Assembly (NCBI GenBank): GCA_003223065.1
Contig: QHXU01000196.1
Coordinates: forward strand, 1 to 13,667
Length of the DNA stretch: 13,667 nucleotides
Source of the DNA: Acidobacteriota bacterium
Lineage (GTDB): Bacteria > Acidobacteriota > Terriglobia > Bryobacterales > Bryobacteraceae
Direction: 5' to 3'
The notes below the pieces were generated by a model. That model saw nothing but the letters and a program-made list of their open reading frames with translations. It searched no databases and was not told the origin of the DNA. Shown here one piece after another: positions 6,278 to 13,667 of this stretch. A program made the translations under genes and the position numbers. How positions within the stretch are numbered: position 1 is the stretch's first letter; every line of letters begins with the position of its first letter.

Positions 6278-7891
6278 GTGAAACTTCTCAGACTTCTCGC
6301 GTTCCCTTTATTCGCTCTGGCGCTTGCGGCGCAGATGCGCTCGCGAATTGCAACCGGGCTCGAAACGATCAAGGCGGGAGATCTAAAAGCCGACTTGACG
6401 TTCCTCGCTTCCGATGCGCTCGAGGGGCGCTTGTCCCTGGATCGCGGCTCGGAAGTCGCCATTCAGTGGATTGCGGCCGAGTTCTCCAAAGCGGGACTCA
6501 AGCCGCTGGCGGGCGATTCGTTCCTGCAGCCCGTTCCGCTGGTGGATTACCGCACAGACCGCGAACTCACGTCCCTGGTCTTGCGGCGCGGGGGTAAGGA
6601 AGAAACATTTCGCGCGCCGGAGGCGACCGGCAACTTTCCTAACGACGGCGCAGTCACCGGCCAGGTCGTGTTTGCGGGTTATGGAATTACGGCGCCGGAG
6701 CTCCAGTATGACGATTACGCCGGGATCGACGTGCGCGGAAAGATCGTTCTGGTGTTCAATCACGAGCCGCAGGAGGACGACGCGAGATCGATCTTCAACG
6801 GCAAGGGCAACACCCGGTATGCCAACGCTCGCGCGAAGATGATGAACGCGCAACGGCACGGCGCGGTGGCATTGCTTGTGGGACCCGACCCGAATCATCC
6901 GCGGGGCATGGTCCGCGGACCGCTCACGCAGCAGCCGGGACAGCCTCCACGCCCGCCTCGTCCCACACAGGCAATCGCAGACGAGGCGTCCATTCCAGTC
7001 TTCAACGTAAACGCAAAGATCGAAGAGGAGCTGCTGGGAGTGACCGGCAAAAAGCCCGCCGACGTCCAAACATCAATTGATTCTACGCTCAAGCCTGCCT
7101 CCGCGGCGCTGGCCGGGGTCGACGCGGATCTGCACATCGTGAACTCGCTGCGGAAGCGCGCTACGTCGTACAACGTCGTTGGCATGGTGGAGGGCAGCGA
7201 TACAAGGCTCGCCGGGGAGACCATCCTGTTCAGCGGGCACTATGATCACGACGGCCTCGCCGGCCAAGGAGGCGTCTATCACGGAGCGGACGATAATGGC
7301 TCGGGCACGGTGGGAGTTGTAGAACTCGCGCGTGCGTTCGCGAAGAACCCGGTCAAACCACGGCGCTCGCTTGTGTTCGCGGTGTTTGCGGCCGAGGAGC
7401 GGGGACTGCTGGGGTCCTATTACTACGTCGCTCACCCGTTGCGGCCGCTCGCAACCACCCGCGCCGTCATCAACTTCGACATGATCGGGCGGAACGAGAC
7501 GCCGAGCACACAGACCAACGGATTAATCGACATTTCCCCGGACACGTCGAACGAGATGAACCTCATCGGAACGAAGTACTGCCCGGATTACCGGAAAGTG
7601 GTGGAGCGCGCCAACAACATGGTGGAGTTAAAACTGAACTACAAGTGGGACGACGATACGGTGCTGAACGTGTTGTTCCGCAGCGATCAGTACCCCTTCC
7701 TTCTACACGATATTCCCGCCATGTGGTGGTTCACCGGCTTCCATCCGGATTATCACCAGACCACCGACACCGCCGACCGCATCAATTACACCAAGATGGA
7801 AAAGATCCTGAAGCTGGCGTTCATCGCGGGGTTCGATTTCGCCGAATCCGATGCTCCGCCGAGGTTCGTCGCGACCGGCCAACCAAAATAA
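6278..7891 (+). CDS. Secreted M28-family zinc metallopeptidase with PA-like insert
   Basis: Probable exported aminopeptidase/carboxypeptidase with a two-zinc site. I chose GTG 6278 because it begins a clean signal peptide (KLLRLLAFPLFALALAAQ, residues 2-19), giving 537 residues. The same frame is open back to 6176, but that would add 34 residues before the signal and overlap the divergent tgt start. After a short N-terminal part comes a PA-like lid region (about 115-280; VVFAGYGITAPELQYDDY and GKIVLVFNHEP), then the M28 catalytic core. All expected metal and catalytic residues are visible: His in SGHYDHDG (321), Asp in GADDNGSG (338), the Glu pair in AAEERGLLGS (373-374), Asp in NFDMIGR (401) and His in DYHQTTDT (493). 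It is divergent from tgt and 40 bases ahead of cysS. Substrate unknown. Confidence 0.9.
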   Translation: MKLLRLLAFPLFALALAAQMRSRIATGLETIKAGDLKADLTFLASDALEGRLSLDRGSEVAIQWIAAEFSKAGLKPLAGDSFLQPVPLVDYRTDRELTSLVLRRGGKEETFRAPEATGNFPNDGAVTGQVVFAGYGITAPELQYDDYAGIDVRGKIVLVFNHEPQEDDARSIFNGKGNTRYANARAKMMNAQRHGAVALLVGPDPNHPRGMVRGPLTQQPGQPPRPPRPTQAIADEASIPVFNVNAKIEEELLGVTGKKPADVQTSIDSTLKPASAALAGVDADLHIVNSLRKRATSYNVVGMVEGSDTRLAGETILFSGHYDHDGLAGQGGVYHGADDNGSGTVGVVELARAFAKNPVKPRRSLVFAVFAAEERGLLGSYYYVAHPLRPLATTRAVINFDMIGRNETPSTQTNGLIDISPDTSNEMNLIGTKYCPDYRKVVERANNMVELKLNYKWDDDTVLNVLFRSDQYPFLLHDIPAMWWFTGFHPDYHQTTDTADRINYTKMEKILKLAFIAGFDFAESDAPPRFVATGQPK

Positions 7892-7931
7892 GCTCATCTT
7901 GCGGGGTACGATAGAGAAATAATCCCCGGCT

Positions 7932-9332
7932 ATGGCCCTGCGGTTCTATAACACCCTCACACAGCAGACGGAGCCGTTCACTCCGCTCTTGGACAACACC
8001 GTGCGGATGTACACGTGCGGGCCGACCGTATACCACTACGTCCACATTGGAAATCTGAGAACATTCACGTTCCAGGACATCTTGCGCCGGTGGCTCCGCG
8101 CGCGCGGATATCAGCTCAATCACGTGATGAACATCACGGACGTTGAGGACAAGATCATCCGCAACGCCGCGGCTGAGCACAAATCGATCGAGGAATACAC
8201 GGAGGTCTACACCAAGGCCTTCTACGAAGATATGGACACGCTGCGGCTGGAACGGCCGGAGCGCTTGGTGAAGGCGACCGAGCACATCGCCGATATGGTG
8301 GCGGCGATCCAAAAACTCGGCGAGCGCGGTTTTACCTACGTGAGCGAAGGCTCGGTCTATTACCGCATCGCCAATTTCCCCGGTTACGGAAAGCTTTCTC
8401 ACAACGATTTCAGCGGCATTCGCGCCGGTGCGCGCGTGGATGTCGACGAATACGATAAAGCCGACGCGCGCGACTTCGTGTTGTGGAAGGCGCGAAAAGA
8501 CGGAGAGCCCGGATGGGAGACGCCGCTTGGCACGGGCCGCCCGGGTTGGCACATCGAGTGCTCCGTGATGGCGATGAAGTACCTCGGCGAGACGCTGGAC
8601 ATTCACACGGGCGGCGTCGACCTTACGTTCCCGCATCACGAAAATGAGATCGCGCAATCCGAGGCAATCACGGGCAAACCGTTCGTGCGGTTCTGGCTGC
8701 ACGCCGAACACCTCAGCATCGAAGCCCAAAAAATGTCGAAGTCTCTGGGCAATTTCTACACTTTGCGTGATCTGCTGGGGATGGGGTATGCGCCCGAATC
8801 GGTCCGCTACTTGCTCGCGTCGGTGCCGTATCGCAAGAAGCTGAATTTCACCTTCGAAGGTTTGAAAGCGGCGGCCACCTCAATCGAGCGGCTGCGCAAT
8901 TTCAAGCTGCGTCTTGATACCGACAAACTTGCCGCTGGCAAGAACGAGAAGCTGGTTGAGCGCACACGCGCCGCCATCAAGGCCTTCGACGAGGCATTGG
9001 ATGACGATCTGAACACCGCCGCGTCGCTGGCCGCGGCGTTTGAATACGCGCGCGACGCCAACACCGCCACGGACGCAGGCGAGTTTCTGTCCGGGAACAC
9101 GGCCGGCGCGCTCCACTTCCTGGAACGGTTCGACTCGGTGTTCGACGTACTGAAGCCGTCGGCGCGCGTGAGCGGCTTGTCCGATGCCGAAGTCGACGCC
9201 ATGATCGCCGAACGCAACGCCGCCAAGAAGGCGCGCGACTTTGTGCGGGCCGACCGGATCAGGGCCGACCTCGCCGCGCAAGGGATCGTTCTCGAAGATA
9301 CGAAAGAAGGGGTGCGCTGGAAACGCCAATGA
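7932..9332 (+). CDS. cysS: Cysteinyl-tRNA synthetase
   Basis: Class I synthetase that charges tRNA-Cys, in the cytoplasm. The 466-residue product is normal length. It shows MYTCGPTVY (26-34) with the first zinc Cys 29, the HIGN version of the HIGH motif (38-41), GWHIECSVM with Cys 210, FPHHENEIAQS with zinc ligands His 235 and Glu 239, and KMSKS (267-271). The C-terminal helical part keeps the AAKKARDFVRADRIRADLAA anticodon-side helix. No clear Shine-Dalgarno sequence precedes ATG 7932; a 5-bp CGGGG/CCCCG pairing (7902-7928) is the only structure in the 40-base gap. Its stop overlaps the next gene's start by four bases (ATGA), so the two are translationally coupled. Confidence 0.97.
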   Translation: MALRFYNTLTQQTEPFTPLLDNTVRMYTCGPTVYHYVHIGNLRTFTFQDILRRWLRARGYQLNHVMNITDVEDKIIRNAAAEHKSIEEYTEVYTKAFYEDMDTLRLERPERLVKATEHIADMVAAIQKLGERGFTYVSEGSVYYRIANFPGYGKLSHNDFSGIRAGARVDVDEYDKADARDFVLWKARKDGEPGWETPLGTGRPGWHIECSVMAMKYLGETLDIHTGGVDLTFPHHENEIAQSEAITGKPFVRFWLHAEHLSIEAQKMSKSLGNFYTLRDLLGMGYAPESVRYLLASVPYRKKLNFTFEGLKAAATSIERLRNFKLRLDTDKLAAGKNEKLVERTRAAIKAFDEALDDDLNTAASLAAAFEYARDANTATDAGEFLSGNTAGALHFLERFDSVFDVLKPSARVSGLSDAEVDAMIAERNAAKKARDFVRADRIRADLAAQGIVLEDTKEGVRWKRQ

Positions 9333-10507
9333 AAATCGAAACCAAGATGGTCCATAGCGGCGACCGGCGGAAAGCCGGCGACTACGTGCCCGTGACGACG
9401 CCGATTTATACCGCGTCAAGCTACTTCTACGACTCGATGGATCAGCTCGACCGCGTCTTTGGACGTGAAGAGAAGGGACAGTCTTACAGCCGATACGATA
9501 ATCCGACGACCAACGCGCTCGAGGACTTGGTAACGGAGCTTGAAGGCGGCCACGGCGCGGTGGCTTGCGCATCCGGAATGAGCGCGCTGCACCTGGCGTT
9601 GCTGGCGGCGCTGCTGGATCGGCCAAGGCGCGTCGTAGCCGCCAACGCTTTGTACGGCGCCACGACGAATCTGCTGATGAACATCTTGGGGCCGCTGGGC
9701 ATCGAAACGACATTCGTGGATGTCTGCGACCTGACCGCGGTCGAGGCAGCCGTAGGCGAGGCGAAGGCAGGCGTGCTGCTCATGGAAACGGTATCCAATC
9801 CGTTGCTGCGCGTTGGCGCCATGGACAAGATCGCGGAGATAGCAAAGCGCGCCGGCGCCCCGCTTGTGGTCGATAATACATTCGCGACTCCGCTTCTGGT
9901 GCGGCCGCTCGAACTGGGGGCGAGCATCGTGGTCCATAGCGCAACCAAGTACCTGGCCGGACATGGAGACGTGCTTGGCGGCGTGATTGTCGCCGGCGAG
10001 TCGCATTTCGACACGATCAAGATTCTGTCGCGGACCGTCGGACCGACGATGAGTCCTTTCGAAAGTTACCTCACGATGCGCGGGATCAAGACGCTGGCTC
10101 TGCGCGTGGAGCGCCAATGTGCGAACGCGTGCAAGGTGGCTTCCTGGCTCGCCTCGCACCCCAAGGTGGACCGTGTGTATTTCACCGGGGATCCAGCTCA
10201 TCCTGATGCGGACACTATCTCGCGGCTTTTCCCGAAAAGTCTGTACGGAGCCATGGTGGCGTTCGAGCTGAAAGGGGCTGGACGCGAGGGGGTGTTCCGG
10301 TTCATGGAGCGTTTGCAAATGATCGTGCGCGCAACATCGCTGGGGGATGTCCATACGATGATGCTGTACCCGGCGATGTCCTCGCATCGCGATCTCGCGC
10401 CCAAGCAGCGTGAACGCCTCGGAATTCGTGACAACCTTGTGCGAGTATCCATCGGCATCGAGGCGGCCGAGGACATCATCGCGGATCTCGACCAGGCAAT
10501 GGGATAG
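9329..10507 (+). CDS. Cys/Met metabolism PLP-dependent enzyme (cystathionine gamma-synthase/gamma-lyase family)
   Basis: Fold-type I pyridoxal-phosphate enzyme of transsulfuration, 392 residues, full length. Visible landmarks are YSRYDNPTTNALE (53-65) with the phosphate-binding Tyr and Arg, ASGMSALHLALL (81-92), METVSNPLLRV (152-162), VVDNTFATP (180-188) with the Asp that pairs with the cofactor ring, and SATKYLAGHGDVLGG (204-218) with the Schiff-base Lys 207. The C-terminus has RATSLGDVHTMMLYPAMSSH (334-353) and LVRVSIGIE (370-378) with the carboxylate-binding Arg. The sequence does not settle between cystathionine gamma-synthase, gamma-lyase, methionine gamma-lyase or O-acetylhomoserine sulfhydrylase. 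The ATGA overlap with cysS hints at a role in supplying cysteine, which would favour the lyase; that is inference. Confidence 0.9.
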   Translation: MKIETKMVHSGDRRKAGDYVPVTTPIYTASSYFYDSMDQLDRVFGREEKGQSYSRYDNPTTNALEDLVTELEGGHGAVACASGMSALHLALLAALLDRPRRVVAANALYGATTNLLMNILGPLGIETTFVDVCDLTAVEAAVGEAKAGVLLMETVSNPLLRVGAMDKIAEIAKRAGAPLVVDNTFATPLLVRPLELGASIVVHSATKYLAGHGDVLGGVIVAGESHFDTIKILSRTVGPTMSPFESYLTMRGIKTLALRVERQCANACKVASWLASHPKVDRVYFTGDPAHPDADTISRLFPKSLYGAMVAFELKGAGREGVFRFMERLQMIVRATSLGDVHTMMLYPAMSSHRDLAPKQRERLGIRDNLVRVSIGIEAAEDIIADLDQAMG

Positions 10508-10559
10508 GCTTCGGCTCGTCCTCCGAGGGTTGTGGCTGGGTCCAGCGCGCGGCTGTCCA

Positions 10560-10568
10560 TGCTAAACT
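10560..10568 (+). promoter_or_regulatory. Possible extended -10 element ahead of the coiled-coil/PspA operon
   Basis: TGCTAAACT reads as an extended -10 (TGn plus TAAACT). No good -35 is seen at the right distance. Transcription would start near 10575, leaving a short leader before the downstream gene. It lies in the 80-base gap after the PLP enzyme gene, which is the natural place for an operon boundary, but there is no clear terminator here either. Confidence 0.25.
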
Positions 10569-10611
10569 GTGTCGGAGAATCGAGGCTGTTATCAGCAAGA
10601 AATGGTATAAC

Positions 10612-11283
10612 TTGTTTGTTTCGCTTGACCCGCAAAGCGGGGGCGCCGGCACCGCGGAGGAAAGCTCGGCAGTGACCCGTAGCCCTGCCCAAACCGTTGC
10701 CGAGATCGCCTCGTCGATCGCAGTCGAACCGAAATTCACGGCTCCCGTGAGCACTGCCGCGGGATTCGATGAAATCTATCGTGCAGCGGAAATTCAACCT
10801 CCGGCGCATGGCTATACCATCATGAAGATCGCCGAAATGCTGCAGAGCGAGCGCATCCGCACGCTTCCGGCGGAGGTGAAGAAGAGCTCGGTTTTGCTGG
10901 CGCTGGACGCTGCCGGTGTGAAGATCGAAGAGGTCATTGAGGACGCGGTCAAAAGAGATCGCGCTCTCGATGGCTTCGAGCGGGTACAGCAGAAGTCCCT
11001 GGACGAGCTGGAGGCTCGTAAGGATCAGGAAAACAAGCAGATCCAGGCAGAGCTAGACCGTTTGATCCAGGAACACAAAGCGCGCATTCAGGCAAACAAC
11101 GACGACGTCGCCAGGGAGAAGGAGCGCTTCTACGCCTGGCGGCTGCAGAAGCAGCAAGAGGAACAAAAAATCGCCGATTCCGTATCTTACTTTGTCGTGG
11201 AAAATCCGATAACGACCGGCGGCGTTGCGGCTGTGTCGCGCGGAGTCCAGGCACCCAGCAAGCCATCTGCCCCGAAACCATAG
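10612..11283 (+). CDS. Uncharacterised charged coiled-coil protein upstream of PspA
   Basis: No known family recognised. From TTG 10612 the product is 223 residues. It has a low-complexity Ala/Ser/Thr/Pro start (about 10-50), a compact segment AAGFDEIYRAAEIQPPAHGY (49-68), then IMKIAEMLQSERIRTLPAEV and a helical region (about 95-195) very rich in Glu, Lys, Arg and Gln with heptad-like spacing. It ends in a Pro/Ala/Lys tail. No signal peptide or membrane helix is visible, so it is probably cytoplasmic. The true start may be earlier: the frame stays open through SKKWYNLFVSLD, and ATC 10591 is preceded by GAGG with 5-base spacing, whereas TTG 10612 has no ribosome site. It lies 31 bases ahead of the pspA-like gene, so a shared role in envelope upkeep is likely but unproven. 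Confidence 0.78.
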   Translation: MFVSLDPQSGGAGTAEESSAVTRSPAQTVAEIASSIAVEPKFTAPVSTAAGFDEIYRAAEIQPPAHGYTIMKIAEMLQSERIRTLPAEVKKSSVLLALDAAGVKIEEVIEDAVKRDRALDGFERVQQKSLDELEARKDQENKQIQAELDRLIQEHKARIQANNDDVAREKERFYAWRLQKQQEEQKIADSVSYFVVENPITTGGVAAVSRGVQAPSKPSAPKP

Positions 11284-11314
11284 GGCTTAGCAGCCGAGAG
11301 GAGAGGAAGTCCTT

Positions 11315-12046
11315 ATGTTTAGACGGCTTTCACGCATGATGCGTTCTTTCTTCGGGTTTTTTATCTCCGTGGCGGAAAACCCAGAACTGATTCTGGAACA
11401 GAACATTCGCGATATGAATGACCAGGTTCCGCGCATGAACGAAAGCATCGCGATGGTCAAGGCCAATGCCACGTTGCTGGAAAAAGAGGAGGCCAAATAC
11501 AAGAACGACGTCGCCGAGCTGACCGCGAAAGTCAAAGCGGCCATTCAGGCCGGACGCGACGACCTGGCCGGCAGCTTTGCCGTGCAACTGGAACAGGTTC
11601 GCAGCGCTCTGGCACGTACACAGGGTCAGCTTGAAACAGCCCACGCGGCGTTTGACAAAGCCATGGCTGTGAAAAAGGCGTTCCTGCTTGAGAAAGAACG
11701 AAAGACGCGCGAGGCGCTCAACGCCATCGCCGACTATCGCCGCTCGCAATGGCAGAAGAAGGTCGCCGACGTGATGGAGCAGTTCGAGGTCACAGGCATT
11801 AGCGCCACCCATGACGAGATGGTGCGCAAGATCGAGGAAAGCACCGCGTTGAACGAGGCCCGCATGGAGATGGCTCTCGGCAACGTCGATCAGCAGAAGA
11901 TCAAGATCGAGGAAGAAGCGGAGAAGCTGCGCGCCAATGAACTGGTGAAGCAATTCAAAGTGGAAATGGGATTGATGACGCCGCAGGCTTCCACGGAGGC
12001 AGCGCAGAAAACGATCGGCGCGAGAGAGGCTCAGAAGAGCACGTAA
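11315..12046 (+). CDS. PspA/IM30 (Vipp1)-family membrane-stress protein
   Basis: ESCRT-III-like protein that binds stressed inner membrane and assembles into rods or rings. The 243-residue product begins with an amphipathic helix (MFRRLSRMMRSFFGFFISVA), followed by ENPELILEQNIRDMNDQVPR, the PspA-type link into the long hairpin helices. Residues about 25-220 are almost wholly predicted alpha-helical coiled coil with the expected charged repeats. A short Thr/Ala/Gln tail follows. ATG 11315 has a strong AGGAGAGGAAG ribosome site. It is divergent enough from E. coli PspA that I give no gene symbol. No pspBC or pspF partners are present. Instead it sits between a coiled-coil protein and a solute-binding/OmpA fusion, all in one direction. 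Confidence 0.88.
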   Translation: MFRRLSRMMRSFFGFFISVAENPELILEQNIRDMNDQVPRMNESIAMVKANATLLEKEEAKYKNDVAELTAKVKAAIQAGRDDLAGSFAVQLEQVRSALARTQGQLETAHAAFDKAMAVKKAFLLEKERKTREALNAIADYRRSQWQKKVADVMEQFEVTGISATHDEMVRKIEESTALNEARMEMALGNVDQQKIKIEEEAEKLRANELVKQFKVEMGLMTPQASTEAAQKTIGAREAQKST

Positions 12047-12075
12047 GGGGAGAGGCTCACGTGAGGGGAGCGGTC
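12040..12075 (+). repeat. Two imperfect 18-base tandem copies across the end of the pspA-like gene
   Basis: Units 12040-12057 and 12058-12075 both read CACGT-A/G-AGGGGAG with 14 of 18 bases matching. The first unit contains the TAA stop of the pspA-like gene, and the second lies in the 66-base gap before the next gene. It could be a chance duplication or a small regulatory direct repeat. Confidence 0.6.
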
Positions 12076-12112
12076 AGAAGCCAGGGATGGCCAACTGATC
12101 ACTCATAAAATC

Positions 12113-13667
12113 ATGGCTGTCAAAATCGAAAAGGGTGGATGGATTCTCATTTTTCTGATCGGGCTGGCCCTGGTCGGCTACAGCCTCGACAAGTATGGTC
12201 TTCTCAACTTGCGCGGGTGGTTCGGCTCGCGTTCCGAGGAGGCAGCTGGCGGGAACGTCGATACGTCCAAGCCTCTGGCGCTACCGGCCGAGGCCGCAGC
12301 TGACTCCAGCTGCAACACTGCACGTGTTCGTGTGAATATCTGGGTGGGCTGCGCCGCCGGCCTGGTAGCCAATGGGGGGCTCGATACCGCCTCCGGCTCT
12401 ATTTACGACAAGAAAGGCCTCAAGGTCAGCTTCAAGATTATTGACGACTGGACTGAAGGAGCCGCGGCGCTCGCCACCAACAACGTCGACGTCATGCTTA
12501 CCACGGCTGATGTTTGGGCGAAAGACTTTGCTCAGTTTCAGGACAAAAAAGTCGGAGCACACGCATTCTTCATGGTCGACTGGTCACGCGGCGCTGACGG
12601 CGTGATTGGTAAGCAGGGCGTCAACAGCATCGAGGACCTGTCCGGAAAAACGGTTGCCTTCGCACCTTACACTCCCTCGCATTTTCTTCTTTGGAACGGG
12701 CTGAAAAGTTCCGGCCTGACCACGGAGCAGCGCCGGGAGATCTTCTCCAAAGCCGTACATACTAAGGATGGTATTGAACCGGCCACCTTGTTCGCCCAGC
12801 AGAAAGTGGATGCCGCGGTGGCCTGGGATCCGGACATGAGCGACGCCGTTACCAAGCGCGCCGGCTCGAAAAAGATTTACGACACCCACATCGCGAACCG
12901 GCTGATTGCCGACATTCTCGTAGTCAGCGACCGGTTTGCGTCACGCTGTCCGCAAGCCGTCGTAAAACTCGCTGAGGGCTGGCTGGAAGGTGTCGAGTTC
13001 ATCAAAGCGCAACCCAACCGCGCCTACACTTTGATCGGCACAATCAAGGATTTCAACATCCCCGAAGATCTCGCCAAAACGATGCTCAACGGAGTCAAGC
13101 TTGCCGATTACGCGGACAACAAATCTTTCTTCGGGACGCGCGGCGCGGAGTCCGACTACAACAACATTTTCAAGATGGCCCAGGAGATGTACCGCGAGGA
13201 ACGTATCATCAAGCGCAACTCCGATCCGGAGTCGAGCGTTGACCGGCGCTTTCTGGAGCCTCTGAACGGTAAGTTTTCGAGCGCCTCTTCAGAGCCGCCT
13301 ATTGAGTATAAGGAGCCGGCCAAAGGCGCGATGCCGATCGCCACGCAACGGCGCTCGATTTACTTCGAAACCGACTCGGCCAAGATGGGGCTGGACTCGC
13401 GCGCGGTTGTCGACGAGATCGGCAGCTTCATGAAGGCCTACGAAAACACGGTGGTCGACATCGACGGCAACACCGACTCGACGGGATCGCGCGGGCACAA
13501 CATCGACCTGTCACGGCAGCGGGCACAAGCGGTTAAGCAGTATCTCATCGAGAAGTACGGATTCCCAACGACGCGAATGCGCGCGGTGGGGAACGGGCCG
13601 GACCGGCCGGTCGCCGATAACTCAACGCCGGAGGGAAGAGAGAAAAACCGGCGCACAGATATCAAGG
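12113..13667 (+). CDS. Membrane-anchored solute-binding protein fused to an OmpA peptidoglycan-binding domain (3' end cut by window edge)
   Basis: A single frame is open from ATG 12113 to the edge, over 518 codons with no stop, so the gene continues beyond the window. Residues about 9-25 (GWILIFLIGLALVGYSL) form an uncleaved signal-anchor with no lipobox Cys. A linker follows to about 65. Residues about 70-345 resemble periplasmic solute-binding proteins of the nitrate/sulfonate/taurine (NMT1/SsuA) type: VRVNIWVGCAAG, then FKIIDDWTEGAAALATNNVD, GKTVAFAPYTPSHFLLWNGL and KVDAAVAWDPDMS. After another linker, an OmpA C-terminal domain starts at about 415 (SIYFETDSAKM). It includes IDGNTDSTGSRGHNIDLSRQ with the Asp and Arg that bind diaminopimelate in this family, and ends in the EGREKNRRTDIK signature. 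The protein should sit in the inner membrane, bind a ligand in the periplasm and grip the cell wall. No permease or ATPase gene is seen. The ribosome site is weak. Confidence 0.88.
   Translation, partial: MAVKIEKGGWILIFLIGLALVGYSLDKYGLLNLRGWFGSRSEEAAGGNVDTSKPLALPAEAAADSSCNTARVRVNIWVGCAAGLVANGGLDTASGSIYDKKGLKVSFKIIDDWTEGAAALATNNVDVMLTTADVWAKDFAQFQDKKVGAHAFFMVDWSRGADGVIGKQGVNSIEDLSGKTVAFAPYTPSHFLLWNGLKSSGLTTEQRREIFSKAVHTKDGIEPATLFAQQKVDAAVAWDPDMSDAVTKRAGSKKIYDTHIANRLIADILVVSDRFASRCPQAVVKLAEGWLEGVEFIKAQPNRAYTLIGTIKDFNIPEDLAKTMLNGVKLADYADNKSFFGTRGAESDYNNIFKMAQEMYREERIIKRNSDPESSVDRRFLEPLNGKFSSASSEPPIEYKEPAKGAMPIATQRRSIYFETDSAKMGLDSRAVVDEIGSFMKAYENTVVDIDGNTDSTGSRGHNIDLSRQRAQAVKQYLIEKYGFPTTRMRAVGNGPDRPVADNSTPEGREKNRRTDIK

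Noticed and set aside
7902..7928. CGGGG/CCCCG pairing before cysS as a T-box or attenuator
   Set aside because: Only 5 bp with a 17-base loop and no T run; the 40-base gap is far too short for a T-box leader.
7821..9713. Minus-strand frames of up to 302 codons opposite cysS and the M28 gene
   Set aside because: Antisense to strongly conserved CysRS and M28 motifs; Arg/His/Ala-rich composition typical of reverse-frame shadows.
9416..10387. 323-codon minus-strand frame opposite the PLP enzyme
   Set aside because: Covers the conserved PLP-binding core on the plus strand; His/Arg/Gln-rich with no domain.
1..13667. CRISPR arrays, tRNA/rRNA genes, insertion sequences, phage or attachment sites
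   Set aside because: All gaps between genes are 121 bases or shorter, hold no regular spaced repeats or cloverleaf-like sequence, and no transposase or integrase frame is present.

Overview
The window is ordinary GC-rich chromosomal DNA from a diderm (outer-membrane) bacterium. It encodes TonB/ExbB/ExbD, SecDF-YajC and an OmpA-domain protein. The protein style (proline-rich TonB, 540-residue SecD, enlarged SecF, M28 peptidase, PspA next to a coiled-coil protein) suggests Acidobacteriota of the Solibacter/Bryobacter type, but that is inference, not proof. No RNA genes, insertion sequences, phage genes or CRISPR arrays were seen.

Positions 1-6185, minus strand: seven genes on one strand, read right to left: tgt, yajC, secD, secF, tonB, exbB and the first 23 codons of exbD. 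They form a likely membrane-biogenesis and energy-coupling operon. tgt makes the queuosine precursor in tRNA. YajC and SecDF drive late steps of protein export. TonB-ExbB-ExbD couples the proton-motive force to outer-membrane transport. Two genes (tgt and exbB) carry apparent frameshifts at places where residues also seem to be missing. Hairpins sit in both gaps of the tonB-exbB-exbD part. SecF carries an unusual insert that looks like a ComEA/GspK-type helix-hairpin-helix domain.

Positions 6186-7891, plus strand: a secreted M28 zinc peptidase, divergent from tgt, possibly read from a leaderless mRNA starting at GTG 6278.

Positions 7932-10507, plus strand: cysS (cysteinyl-tRNA synthetase) overlaps by four bases a PLP enzyme of the cystathionine gamma-synthase/gamma-lyase family. 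This pairs cysteine use with sulfur amino-acid metabolism.

Positions 10560-13667, plus strand: a three-gene envelope-type module. It comprises an uncharacterised charged coiled-coil protein (with a possible ATC start), a PspA/IM30-family protein, and a large membrane-anchored protein that fuses a periplasmic ABC-type solute-binding domain to an OmpA peptidoglycan-binding domain. The last gene runs off the right edge. This module is the best candidate in the window for a poorly described system.
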